NCBI RefSeq assembly: GCF_000787855.1
Contig: NZ_BBPQ01000021.1
Coordinates: 57,302 to 105,971 of the forward strand
Length of the DNA stretch: 48,670 nucleotides
Source: Streptacidiphilus anmyonensis
GTDB taxonomy: Bacteria > Actinomycetota > Actinomycetes > Streptomycetales > Streptomycetaceae
Reading direction: 5' to 3'
This document shows positions 33,663 through 41,520 of the stretch, piece after piece (position 1 is the stretch's first letter; every line of letters starts with the position of its first letter). Below the pieces are notes generated by a model. The model made no database searches and had not been told where the DNA came from. It was given only the letters and a program-made list of their open reading frames with translations. The position numbers and the translations under genes are program-made.

Positions 33663-34348
33663 CCGTCAGGGTCGTCATCGCGGACGACGACGCCCTGCTG
33701 CGCGCCGGGGTCGCCCTGGTGCTCGGCACCGGGGACGGCATCGAGGTGGTCGGCGAGGCCGCCGACGGGCTGGAGGCGGTCGAGCTGTGCCGGGCGACGG
33801 CGCCGGACGTGGTCCTGATGGACGTGCGGATGCCCGGCATCGACGGGGTCGAGGCGACCCGCCGCATCGTCGCGGCGCGGCTGCCCACCCGGGTCCTGGT
33901 GCTGACCACCTTCCACCACGACGACTACGTGTGGGGCGCGTTGCGGGCCGGGGCGGCGGGCTTCCTGCTCAAACGGGTCCCGCCGGAGCGCCTGATCGAC
34001 GCGGTCCGCACCCTCGCCGACGGGGAGTCGGTACTGGACCCCGCGGTGACCCGCGACCTGATGGGCCAACTCGCCGCCACCGGCCCGGGGCGGGAGCGTC
34101 CGGGACCGCGCGACCCGCGGCTGGCCCGGCTCACCGCCCGGGAACGGGAAGTGCTCCGACAGGCGGCCGAGGGCTACTCGAACGCGGAGATCGCCGGACT
34201 GCTCCTGCTCGCCGAGTCGACGGTGAAGACCCACCTGAAGCGGATCCTCGCGAAGATCGACGCGCGCGACCGCGCCCAGGCGGTCGCGATCGCCTACCAG
34301 AGCGGCCTGATGGCGTCCGAAGAGGACGGCCTGACGGAGCGGGGCTGA
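33659..34348 (+). CDS. NarL/LuxR-family response regulator
   Basis: 229 residues. The receiver domain has the acidic pair at 9-11, the phospho-acceptor Asp55 (LMDVRMPG) and Lys105 (FLLKRV). The C-terminal HTH reads LTAREREVLRQAAEGYSNAE and then STVKTHLKRILAKI. The GTG start overlaps the kinase stop (GTGA). It should bind the twin palindromes upstream of its own operon and the DUF2306 gene, which is inference from position. Confidence 0.93.
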   Translation: MTVRVVIADDDALLRAGVALVLGTGDGIEVVGEAADGLEAVELCRATAPDVVLMDVRMPGIDGVEATRRIVAARLPTRVLVLTTFHHDDYVWGALRAGAAGFLLKRVPPERLIDAVRTLADGESVLDPAVTRDLMGQLAATGPGRERPGPRDPRLARLTAREREVLRQAAEGYSNAEIAGLLLLAESTVKTHLKRILAKIDARDRAQAVAIAYQSGLMASEEDGLTERG

Positions 34349-34512
34349 CGCGGGCTCAGCGGAGGCCGCGGGCCTCTCGGCCGATCGGCCCGGGGTAGGG
34401 CCAGCCCCCGGTCCCGTCCGCCGGGCAGTCCCATGTCCCGGGGGGCCACAGGCCGGAAGGATCGAAGCGTTGCTCAAACAAGCTTCGTCCTTCGTAGGGG
34501 AGTCGGACCACC

Positions 34513-35016
34513 ATGACGCTCGCCGACCGCGTTTCCCGGAGCCCTGCCGCCGACGTCCTGGCCGCAGGAGGGCCGCCCGCGCCGGTCCGGATCGCCCACG
34601 GGTTATGGGTCGTCGCCGTCGGCGCCGGGATGTTCGAGACGGTGCTGGCCGTGGGGCGGTTGCTCGCGCGCGGGCATGGGGCCGGGCCCGCCATCGCGGC
34701 CGGGCTCGCGATCCGGTTGCCGGTCTTCGCCGCCGCGCTCGTCGTGGCGGGCCGGATGCGGGAGGGGCGCGGATGGGCCCGGATCGCGCTGGCGCTCGGG
34801 CTCGGGATCCTCGGGACGGCGTCGATGGTCGTCCAACCGATCGAGGCGCTGGCCCACGGGCGCACCCTCGCCTCCGCGCTCACCAGGTCCAGCGCCGTGG
34901 ACCTGCTCTTCGGCGCCAGCCGCACCGTGCACCTGGCGTGCGTGCTCGGTGCGGTCGCGCTGATGTTCCTGCCGGCCGCCAACGCCTGGTTCCGCGAGCG
35001 GCGACGTCGTCGCTGA
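34513..35016 (+). CDS. Hypothetical membrane protein
   Basis: 167 residues with about four membrane helices (GLWVVAVGAGMFETVLAVG, PVFAAALVVAGRM, ALALGLGILGTASMVV, LACVLGAVALMFLPAA). GGGGAG precedes the ATG. Codon 31 is TTA (34603-34605), rare in actinomycetes. An inverted repeat CGAAGC/GCTTCG stands upstream at 34462-34485. No family recognised. It follows the two-component genes but has its own leader of about 165 nt. Confidence 0.7.
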   Translation: MTLADRVSRSPAADVLAAGGPPAPVRIAHGLWVVAVGAGMFETVLAVGRLLARGHGAGPAIAAGLAIRLPVFAAALVVAGRMREGRGWARIALALGLGILGTASMVVQPIEALAHGRTLASALTRSSAVDLLFGASRTVHLACVLGAVALMFLPAANAWFRERRRRR

Positions 35017-35026
35017 CCAGGGACGT

Positions 35027-36310
35027 TCAGCCCCCGTACGGCTCGCCCCAGGCGCCGTCGCGACGCAGGAACGCGGGGCGTGCGTGCGGGTCCGGCGGGT
35101 CGTAGTAGCGGTGGAACACCGCTGTCGCGCCGCCGGAGAGCGGCGGCACGATCCACGACCAGTCCGTGGGCACCGGGCGGCCGTGGCGTTGTTCGCGCTC
35201 CACGTGGGTGACGAACCGACGCGACTCGGTGTGGTGGTCGGCGATGGTGACGCCCGCGTCCGCGAAGGAGTGCAGCACCGCCGCGTTCAGCTCGACCAGC
35301 GCCCGGTCCCGCCACAGCGTGCGCTCGCTGGAGGTGTCCAGGTCGAAGAGCTCCGCGACCGCGCGCAGCCGGTCGTAGCGGTCGCGGTCGGCGAGGTTGC
35401 GCGAGCCGATCTCGGTGCCCATGTACCAGCCGTTGAACGGCGCGCACGGGTAGCGGACGCCGCCGATCTCCAGCGTCATGTCGCTCACCGCGGGAACGGA
35501 GTACCAGCGCAGCCCGAGGTCCGTGAAGCCCGGTTCGGTCGGATGGGTCAGCCGTACCTCGTGGACGGCGTCGTCCGGCAGTTCGTAGCAGTCCGGGGGC
35601 CGCTCCGGCGAGGACTGCACCAGGAGCGGCAGGGTCTCGAAGGGGCCCTCGCCGCCCTTCCAGCCGAGCTCGCGGGCGAGCGCCGCCCGTTCGGCGCTGC
35701 GCGGATCGCAGGCGTAGCGCACCAGTTGCTCGTTGAGCAGCCTGGGCGCCGGGCGGCCCGGGAGGTCGGGGGCGAGGACCGTGACGACCGGTCGGATCCG
35801 GCCCCCGTTGGCCGCGAGGCGCAGATGCTCGAAGCACTGCTCGGCGACGTCGTCCGGGCGGCGCACCTGCCGCAGGTCGCGGACGACGAGGCTGCGCCAG
35901 TACAGCCGCCCGATACAGCGGGCCGCGTTGCGCCAGGCGACGCGGGCGCCGAAGGCGAGCTCCTCCGGTGTGTGCGTGTAGGTGCCGTGCGCGGCCGACT
36001 CCGCGCGGATCTCGCGCAGTCTGGCCTCCACGTCCACCGGCTGCGTCGACTCGGCGGCGAAGCCGCGCACGAACTCCTCGGCGGCGACGAGCAGCGGCGT
36101 CGGCGGACCGAGCGGAGCCGACGGCACGGGCGGCGGTGTCGGTGCGAGCGGCGCCGGCGGTGCGGGCGGGCCCGGTGAGGCCGAGTGGGTCGGGTCGGGC
36201 GGCGGCTGGTGGATCACGGGACAGCCGCGCGGCACCGGCGCGTAGGGCGCGGCCTGAGTCGACGGCAGCTGCTTGCGATGGCGAGTGAGACGAGTGAACA
36301 GCAAGGACAT
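35027..36310 (-). CDS. nos: Nitric oxide synthase oxygenase
   Basis: 427 residues. The heme-thiolate motif WRNAARCIGR holds the axial Cys132. The arginine site reads FNGWYMGTEIGSRNL with its Glu, and the pterin/dimer region DWSWIVPPLSGG is intact. The enzyme oxidises L-arginine to citrulline and NO using an external reductase. It is about 65 residues longer than a typical bacterial NOS, because of a Pro/Ala-rich N-terminal extension (about 30-72) with Cys30. The start is uncertain: GGGGAGGG directly abuts the ATG at 36310, and another ATG lies at 36325. Divergent from a DeoR gene. Confidence 0.93.
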   Translation of the reverse strand: MSLLFTRLTRHRKQLPSTQAAPYAPVPRGCPVIHQPPPDPTHSASPGPPAPPAPLAPTPPPVPSAPLGPPTPLLVAAEEFVRGFAAESTQPVDVEARLREIRAESAAHGTYTHTPEELAFGARVAWRNAARCIGRLYWRSLVVRDLRQVRRPDDVAEQCFEHLRLAANGGRIRPVVTVLAPDLPGRPAPRLLNEQLVRYACDPRSAERAALARELGWKGGEGPFETLPLLVQSSPERPPDCYELPDDAVHEVRLTHPTEPGFTDLGLRWYSVPAVSDMTLEIGGVRYPCAPFNGWYMGTEIGSRNLADRDRYDRLRAVAELFDLDTSSERTLWRDRALVELNAAVLHSFADAGVTIADHHTESRRFVTHVEREQRHGRPVPTDWSWIVPPLSGGATAVFHRYYDPPDPHARPAFLRRDGAWGEPYGG

Positions 36311-36335
36311 CCCTCCCCGCACCATGGGTACCGTA

Positions 36336-36351
36336 TGTGCGACGTCGCGCA
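36336..36351. promoter_or_regulatory. Palindrome in the nos/DeoR divergent region
   Basis: GCGACGTCGC (36339-36348) is a perfect 10-bp palindrome, extendable with one mismatch. It lies about 25 nt upstream of the possible nos start. A second inverted repeat, CGAAC-GA-GTTCG, lies at 36411-36422. Confidence 0.4.
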
Positions 36352-36454
36352 CGCAGAGTGCCGGATTCGGGGGACAGGCGGTCGACGGTGCGGCTATGCT
36401 CGCGCCCGATCGAACGAGTTCGCGGCCGTCCGACCAGGGAACCGCCGGAATCCG

Positions 36455-36460
36455 TAGACT
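36455..36460 (+). promoter_or_regulatory. -10 box TAGACT of a predicted leaderless promoter
   Basis: TAGACT is followed by 6 nt and the ATG at 36467. No ribosome site is present. Confidence 0.5.
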
Positions 36461-36466
36461 CACCGC

Positions 36467-37252
36467 ATGCTCAAGGCCGATCGCTTCGCCCGCATCCTCG
36501 ACCACGTCGCCCGCGCCGGCAGTGCCGACGTGCACCAGCTCGCGGAGCTCCTCGACGTCTCCGGCGCCACCGTCCGCCGCGACCTGCAGGCGCTCGACGA
36601 GCAGGGCCTGCTGCGGCGCACCCACGGCGGCGCGGTCACCGGCACGGTCAACCTCGAGCTGCCGCTGCGTCACCGCGCGGGCCGCAGGCAGGAGGAGAAG
36701 CGCCGCATCGCCGAGGCGGCGGCCGACCTCGTCCCCGACGGCGCGGTCGTCGGCCTGACCGGCGGCAGCACGGTCAGCGAGCTCGCGCACGTCCTCGCCG
36801 AGCGCGTCGGCGGCGGCCAGGGGAGTCTCACCGTCGTCACCAACGCGGTCAACATCGCCGCGGACCTGGTCGTACGCCCCGAGATCCGCCTTGTGGTGAT
36901 CGGCGGTCAGGCCCGCAGCGCCAGCTACGAGCTGGTGGGGCCCGCCGCCGACGAGCACCTCGCCCGCTACCGCCTCGACTTCGCCTTCATCGGCGTCGAC
37001 GGTCTCAGCGCCGCGGCGGGCTGCACCACCCACGACGAGATGGAGGCCCACACCGACCGCTCCTTCCTCCGCGTCGCCGCCCACCGCGTGGTCCTCGCGG
37101 ACGGCAGCAAGCTCGGCCGGGCCACCTTCGCCGCGATCTGCCCGCTGGAGGAGATCGACACCCTGGTCACGGACGTACAGCCGGCCGAGCCTGAGCACGC
37201 CGCCCTGGAGGCGGCGGCGGTCCGGGTGCTGACGGCGGCTCCGCAGGGGTGA
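36467..37252 (+). CDS. DeoR/GlpR-family transcriptional regulator
   Basis: 261 residues, the usual length. The N-terminal HTH (HQLAELLDVSGATVRRDLQA) and the following LLRRTHGGAV are DeoR hallmarks. The C-terminal DeoRC sugar-phosphate domain includes VGLTGGSTVSELA and DFAFIGVDGLSA. It probably senses a sugar phosphate. The amino-sugar operon about 1-4 kb away is a likely target (AgaR-like role), by position only. Leaderless start predicted. Confidence 0.9.
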   Translation: MLKADRFARILDHVARAGSADVHQLAELLDVSGATVRRDLQALDEQGLLRRTHGGAVTGTVNLELPLRHRAGRRQEEKRRIAEAAADLVPDGAVVGLTGGSTVSELAHVLAERVGGGQGSLTVVTNAVNIAADLVVRPEIRLVVIGGQARSASYELVGPAADEHLARYRLDFAFIGVDGLSAAAGCTTHDEMEAHTDRSFLRVAAHRVVLADGSKLGRATFAAICPLEEIDTLVTDVQPAEPEHAALEAAAVRVLTAAPQG

Positions 37253-37322
37253 CGCACGGCCCGCTCCGGTGATGTGCGAACATGTGCGTCCCCTGAGAGA
37301 TCGAACACTGGAACGCCTGATC

Positions 37323-38093
37323 ATGCGCATACCCCCGCGTCGCACCCTGTCCGTGCTGGCTGTCGCCGCCACCGTCGTCCTGACCGCAACGTCCTGCGGC
37401 GGCGGCACGAGCAGTCAGCACCCCTCCGCCGACGCGAAGACGGCGCCGGGCGCCGCGACGTCCCCCTCCGCGAGCGCGGACCCGTTCGCGGGCGAGACCG
37501 CGAACCAGATCCTGACGGGTGCGACGGCCTCGTTGGCGTCCGCCGACTCGGTGAAGGTCGCCGGCACCATGAAGCAGTCGGGCGGCGAGATGAGCATCGA
37601 CCTCTACATGGTCAAGAACGTCGGCTGCCAGGGCTCGATCGGCATGGGCAGCCAGGGCACGGTGACCATGGTGGCGCTGGGCAAGACCGTGTGGGAGAAG
37701 CTGGACCAGGCCACGCTGGCCGGCGCGGTCGGCAAGGACGAGGCGGCCGCGCTCAAGGGCAAGTACTTCAAGACCACAAGCACCGCCAAGGACTTCCAGG
37801 ACCTGCAGTCCTTCTGCGACCTGAACACCTTCGCCAAGGGCATGGCCAACGGGAGCGACGACACCTACAGCAAGGGAGCGGTCACCTCGACCGGAGGGCA
37901 GCAGGTGCTGACCCTGGTCGACACCAAGGACCACTCGTCCGTGCTGGTGAGCCTCACGGCGCCGCACCGGGTCCTGCGCGCGATGGGCGCCACGCCCGCC
38001 GACGGCTCCATCACGATCGGCTACGACCTCGGCTCGAAGATCACCCCGCCCCCGGCGAGCGAGGTCGTGGACGCCTCCAAGTACGGCATGTGA
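37323..38093 (+). CDS. Lipoprotein, LppX/LprAFG-like
   Basis: 256 residues. The signal peptide ends in a lipobox (TATSC, Cys25). A Ser/Ala/Pro-rich linker leads to a domain with SLASADSVKVAGTMKQSGG and later strands like the LppX/LprG lipid-binding or sensor lipoproteins of actinobacteria. It is attached to the outer face of the membrane. Function is unknown; lipid or small-molecule binding is possible. It starts 70 nt after the DeoR gene and a perfect hairpin ends it. Confidence 0.75.
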   Translation: MRIPPRRTLSVLAVAATVVLTATSCGGGTSSQHPSADAKTAPGAATSPSASADPFAGETANQILTGATASLASADSVKVAGTMKQSGGEMSIDLYMVKNVGCQGSIGMGSQGTVTMVALGKTVWEKLDQATLAGAVGKDEAAALKGKYFKTTSTAKDFQDLQSFCDLNTFAKGMANGSDDTYSKGAVTSTGGQQVLTLVDTKDHSSVLVSLTAPHRVLRAMGATPADGSITIGYDLGSKITPPPASEVVDASKYGM

Positions 38094-38099
38094 CGGCCC

Positions 38100-38123
38100 G
38101 GCGGCGCCCGTCCGGGCGCCGCC
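38100..38123 (+). terminator. Terminator hairpin after the lipoprotein gene
   Basis: An 11-bp perfect stem (38100-38110 with 38113-38123) with a tight loop, 7 nt after the stop. Confidence 0.7.
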
Positions 38124-38139
38124 GAGGTTCGCGGGAGGC

Positions 38140-38201
38140 CAGGCCTGCGCGGTCGCTTCCGCGAGGTCAGGCCTACGCGGTCAGGCCTGCGTGATCAGGC
38201 C
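38140..38201. repeat. 14-nt tandem repeat over the aldolase stop codon
   Basis: CAGGCCTACGCGGT (38168) and CAGGCCTGCGTGAT (38182) lie head to tail, CAGGCC follows at 38196, and another copy is at 38140. The stop codon of the aldolase gene (38181-38183) is inside the array. Confidence 0.65.
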
Positions 38202-39002
38202 GAGCAGGCGGGCCACCTCGTCGGCGACGGCGGTGCGGCCGGGGGCGAGCCACTTGCGCGGGTCGACCAGCTTCGGGTCGGCGGCCAGCGCGTCGCGCAC
38301 GGCGTCGGTGAACAGGCGGTTCAGGTGCGTCGAGACGTTGATCTTGCGCATGCCCGCCCCCACCGCCGCGACCAGCGTCCCGTCCGGCACGCCCGAACTG
38401 CCGTGCAGCACCAGCGGCACCGGGACGGCGTCGCGCAGACGGGCGATCAGGTCCAGGTCGAGCGAGGCGGTGCGGGCCGTCATCGCGTGCTCGCTGCCGA
38501 CGGCGACGGCGAGCGCGTCCACCCCGGTGCGGGCCACGAACTCGGCCGCCTCGGCCGGGTCCGTGCGGACGCCCGGCGCGTGCGCGCCGTCCTTGCCGCC
38601 GACCTCGCCGAGCTCGGCCTCGATCGCCAGCCCGTTGTCGTGGCACCAGGCGGCGAGCTCGGCGGTCGCTTTGAGGTTCTCCGCCCAGGGCAGCGTCGAG
38701 CCGTCGTACATCACCGAGCCGAAGCCGCAGTCGGCGGCCTCGTGGATCAACCGGGGCTCGGTCGCGTGGTCGAGGTGGAGCGCGGCGCGCGCGCCGCTGC
38801 GCTCGGCGGCGAGCCGCGTGGCGGCGGCGAGCGGCGCGAGCGCGCCGTGGTAGCGGACCGCGTTCTCGCTGATCTGCAGCACCACGGCCGCCTTGGCCTG
38901 CTCCGCGCCCGCGAGGATCGCCTCGGCGTGCTCGATCTGGATGACGTTGAAGGCGAAGACCGGCCGGTCGGCCAGCAGGTGGGGGAGGGGGACGAGAGGC
39001 AC
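38181..39002 (-). CDS. Class II aldolase, tagatose/fructose-bisphosphate type
   Basis: 273 residues. Zinc and substrate residues are visible in ALHLDHATE, AIEAELGEVGG and VLHGSSGVPD, followed by KINVSTHLN. It should split tagatose-1,6-bisphosphate (or fructose-1,6-bisphosphate) into two triose phosphates. The short length and neighbours favour the GatY/KbaY role in amino-sugar or galactitol-type catabolism over central glycolysis. It ends the leftward operon with the PfkB kinase and SIS protein. Confidence 0.85.
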   Translation of the reverse strand: MPLVPLPHLLADRPVFAFNVIQIEHAEAILAGAEQAKAAVVLQISENAVRYHGALAPLAAATRLAAERSGARAALHLDHATEPRLIHEAADCGFGSVMYDGSTLPWAENLKATAELAAWCHDNGLAIEAELGEVGGKDGAHAPGVRTDPAEAAEFVARTGVDALAVAVGSEHAMTARTASLDLDLIARLRDAVPVPLVLHGSSGVPDGTLVAAVGAGMRKINVSTHLNRLFTDAVRDALAADPKLVDPRKWLAPGRTAVADEVARLLGLITQA

Positions 39003-39038
39003 GGCGGTTGGCTCCAGGGTCGGTTCGGTGTCGGTGGG

Positions 39039-40445
39039 TCAGGTCGCGTCGCGCACGGCGACGAGCGGTTCGAGCTCGGCGAGCACGGCGGGGTCGAAGT
39101 CCCCCGCGAGCGGCGCGGCCACGGCGGCGGCGGACAGCGCGACGGCGCGCCGGAGCGCCTCCTCAGGCGGCAGGCCGCGTGCGAGCGCGACCGCGAGCGC
39201 CGCGGAGGCGGCGTCCCCGGCCCCGGTCGCGTTCCCCACGACCACCCGCGGCGGCGCGGCAGCGAGCAACCGCCCGCCCCACCAGGCCGCCAGCCCCTCC
39301 GCCCCCGCAGACACCACCGCGGCACCCGCCCCAGCGGCGACAAGCCGGCGCGCGAGGTCGGCGGGAGCGCCTTCGTCGTCGCCGGTTCGCGCGACGTTGG
39401 GCCGGCCGCCCTCGGGCGGGGGCGGCGGGGAGTCGTCGACACCTCCTCCGACGAGACGCCGCTGGGGCGGCGCGGGGGAGGGCCGGCTGTCGGAGCGGCC
39501 CGCCTGAGCGGCGGCTTCGGCCGCGGCCCGGGCCGCGTACTGCGTGCCGCCTGGGTCGACGAGCCGCCGCGCGAGGGACGCGCGCAGCTCCTCGGGGCCG
39601 CCGGCCTCCCGCATCGCGCTCTGGGCCGGCCCGTTGCGCTCGGCCCCTTCGCCTACCGGCCGCTGCCTGCACGCGGCATGCGAGCTCTCGTCGTCGCGGC
39701 CGGCCGCCCTCGTCGCCTCGCCTCGCGTGCCGACGTCGGTGGGCCGGTCTTCCGCGGGCGCCACGTCGGGCGGCTGTTGCGTCAGCCGGGCGGCGGCGGC
39801 TTCGCTGTCGATCCCGCGTGCGGGGTCGGCGTGCCGGTCCTCCCGGCCCAGGGCGCGCAGGGCCTCCTCCGCGTTGGGCTTGACCAGCGTCGGCTGGGCG
39901 CGCAGCGCTTCGCGCAGGGCGGCGGCGTCGGCGTCGAGGAGGGTGGGGACGCCCGCGTCCGCCGCCAGGAGGACCAGCTCGGCGTAGGCGTCGCCGGGGA
40001 CGCCCGGGGGGAGGCTGCCGGACAGGACGACCGCCCGCGCGGCGGGCAGCGCCGCGCGGAAGTCGGCGAGGAAGCGCGTCCACTCCGCCGCCGAGACCTG
40101 CGGCCCCGGCTCCCAGAAGCCCGTCACCCCGCCCGTCGCCGCGCCGTCGTCCGTGGCGTCCACGACCGCGACAGTGCGGCGCGTCGTGCCCGCGATCGGC
40201 GTGAAGCGGTGCGGGACGCCGGCCGCGTCGAGCTCCTCCCGCAGCTCCGCGCCGGAGGCGCCGCCCGCCAGGCCGAGGGCCAGGACCGGCTCGCCCAAGG
40301 CGGCCAGGACCCGCGCGGTGTTGACGCCCTTGCCGCCCGCGCGCGCCGCGACGGAGCGCACGCGGTGGGTCGCGCCGGGGCGGACGCCGCCCGCGACGAC
40401 GTAGGTGACGTCGAGGGCGGCGTTCAGGGTGACGGTGACGATCAC
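39039..40445 (-). CDS. PfkB-family tagatose-6-phosphate/1-phosphofructokinase with a large insertion
   Basis: 468 residues against about 310 for the family. The N-terminal half has VTLNAALDVTY, the substrate loop GGKGVNTARVL (38-48) and VVLSGSLPPGVP. The C-terminal half has VVVGNATGAGDAASA with the catalytic Asp411. Between NAEEALRALGRE (191-202) and DLARRLVAAG (363-372) lie about 155 low-complexity, charged and Pro-rich residues that the family lacks. The frame is open and GC-rich at third positions throughout, so this is not a frameshift. The kinase makes the bisphosphate cleaved by the aldolase. GTG start overlaps the SIS gene stop. Confidence 0.87.
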   Translation of the reverse strand: MIVTVTLNAALDVTYVVAGGVRPGATHRVRSVAARAGGKGVNTARVLAALGEPVLALGLAGGASGAELREELDAAGVPHRFTPIAGTTRRTVAVVDATDDGAATGGVTGFWEPGPQVSAAEWTRFLADFRAALPAARAVVLSGSLPPGVPGDAYAELVLLAADAGVPTLLDADAAALREALRAQPTLVKPNAEEALRALGREDRHADPARGIDSEAAAARLTQQPPDVAPAEDRPTDVGTRGEATRAAGRDDESSHAACRQRPVGEGAERNGPAQSAMREAGGPEELRASLARRLVDPGGTQYAARAAAEAAAQAGRSDSRPSPAPPQRRLVGGGVDDSPPPPPEGGRPNVARTGDDEGAPADLARRLVAAGAGAAVVSAGAEGLAAWWGGRLLAAAPPRVVVGNATGAGDAASAALAVALARGLPPEEALRRAVALSAAAVAAPLAGDFDPAVLAELEPLVAVRDAT

Positions 40446-41344
40446 GCGGAGAGCACCACCGAACGGGTCAGGTGCTGCGGGTTGTCCACGTCCCGGCCGA
40501 GCCGGCCGGCTAGGGCGACGCCGAGCCGCTGCACCTTGACGAGCTCCGCCAGCGGGTCGTGACGGGCCGTCACCAGGTGCGCGCCGGTCGCCCGGACCTG
40601 CTCGGCGAGGCCGTCCGGCAGCGGGCCGAGGCTCCAGACCGCGCGACCGGGACGGGCGACGCTGATGGGGCCGTGGCGGTACTCCATCGCGGGGTAGGAC
40701 TCGGTCCACCACGCGGCGGTCTCGCGGACCTTGAGCGCGGCCTCGCGCGCGACGCCGTAGCTCCAGCCGCGGCCGAGGAAGGAGACCTGCTCGGCGTCGA
40801 GCAGCTCGGGCGCGAAATCCTCCTCGATCGCCTCCTGCGCCTGGGCGGGCAGGTGGTCGACGGACTCGCCGAGGTGGGCGCGGAGCAGCACCAGCTGCGA
40901 GGTGGGGAAGCGGGTCTGGACGACGGAGCGCTCGTCGGCCCAGTCGAGCACGACGAGGTCCTGCGCGAGGTCGGCGATCGGCGTCGCCGGGTCCGCGGTG
41001 ATCGCGGTGGTGGCGACCTTTCCGCGCACGGCCTCCAGCAGGCTGAGCACCTCCGTGGTGGTGCCCGAGCGCGTCAGCGCGAGCACCCGGTCGTAGCGGC
41101 GGGCGAAGCCCTCGCCGAGCGGGGCCTCGGAGGCGGCGAACGCGTCCGTCTCCCCGACGCCCGCGCCCTCGCGCAGCGCGGCGTAGGCCTGGGCCATGAA
41201 CCACGAGGTGCCGCAGCCGACGACGGCGACACGCTCCCCGGGGCGCGGCAGCAGGCCGGAGACCTTCGGCAGCAGGTCCAGCGCGCGCTGCCAGCACGCG
41301 GGCTGGGACTCGATTTCCGACGAGGTCTGTGAGGCGGCGGTCAC
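40442..41344 (-). CDS. agaS: SIS-domain sugar isomerase/deaminase, AgaS-like
   Basis: 300 residues with two SIS domains. The first shows VVGCGTSWFMAQAYAALRE and LTRSGTTTEVLSLLEAV; the second shows LGRGWSYGVAREAALKVRE and YRHGPISVA. It is the isomerase half of GlmS without the glutaminase, as in AgaS and FrlB. With a kinase and class II aldolase it most likely converts galactosamine-6-phosphate to tagatose-6-phosphate; fructosamine-phosphate cleavage is the alternative. I chose the GTG at 41344, which has AGAAGG at good spacing. No deacetylase or PTS gene is near. Confidence 0.8.
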   Translation of the reverse strand: MTAASQTSSEIESQPACWQRALDLLPKVSGLLPRPGERVAVVGCGTSWFMAQAYAALREGAGVGETDAFAASEAPLGEGFARRYDRVLALTRSGTTTEVLSLLEAVRGKVATTAITADPATPIADLAQDLVVLDWADERSVVQTRFPTSQLVLLRAHLGESVDHLPAQAQEAIEEDFAPELLDAEQVSFLGRGWSYGVAREAALKVRETAAWWTESYPAMEYRHGPISVARPGRAVWSLGPLPDGLAEQVRATGAHLVTARHDPLAELVKVQRLGVALAGRLGRDVDNPQHLTRSVVLSA

Positions 41345-41368
41345 CGGCGGCACCTTCTTCCGAATCAG

Positions 41369-41400
41369 TTGCGCATGTACACGCTTGCGCACTTTGCGCA
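41369..41400 (-). promoter_or_regulatory. Three direct repeats TTGCGCA upstream of agaS
   Basis: TTGCGCA occurs at 41369-41375, 41385-41391 and 41394-41400, that is 25-56 nt upstream of the agaS start. Clustered direct repeats of this kind are typical of DeoR operators. Confidence 0.55.
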
Positions 41401-41465
41401 CTACTGCTCACTTGAGCGTACAGATGAACAAGACCGAGCATAGCGAGCCGCGCCGGAAAGCGAAA

Positions 41466-41495
41466 CGCCTCGCCCGGCGAAAGCCGGACGAGGCG
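41466..41495 (-). terminator. Terminator after the Na+/H+ antiporter
   Basis: A 13-bp stem with one mismatch (41466-41478 with 41483-41495) and a 4-nt loop. On the minus strand a TTTCGCTTT tract follows, so it looks like a true factor-independent terminator. Confidence 0.8.
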
Positions 41496-41520
41496 CTGGC
41501 GCAGTGGGCGTGCCCAGGAC

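Noticed and set aside
39372-39839. Frameshift or inserted gene fragment inside the PfkB kinase
   Set aside because: The frame stays open through the whole segment with normal third-position G/C, and both kinase halves remain in frame, so an in-frame insertion is the better reading.
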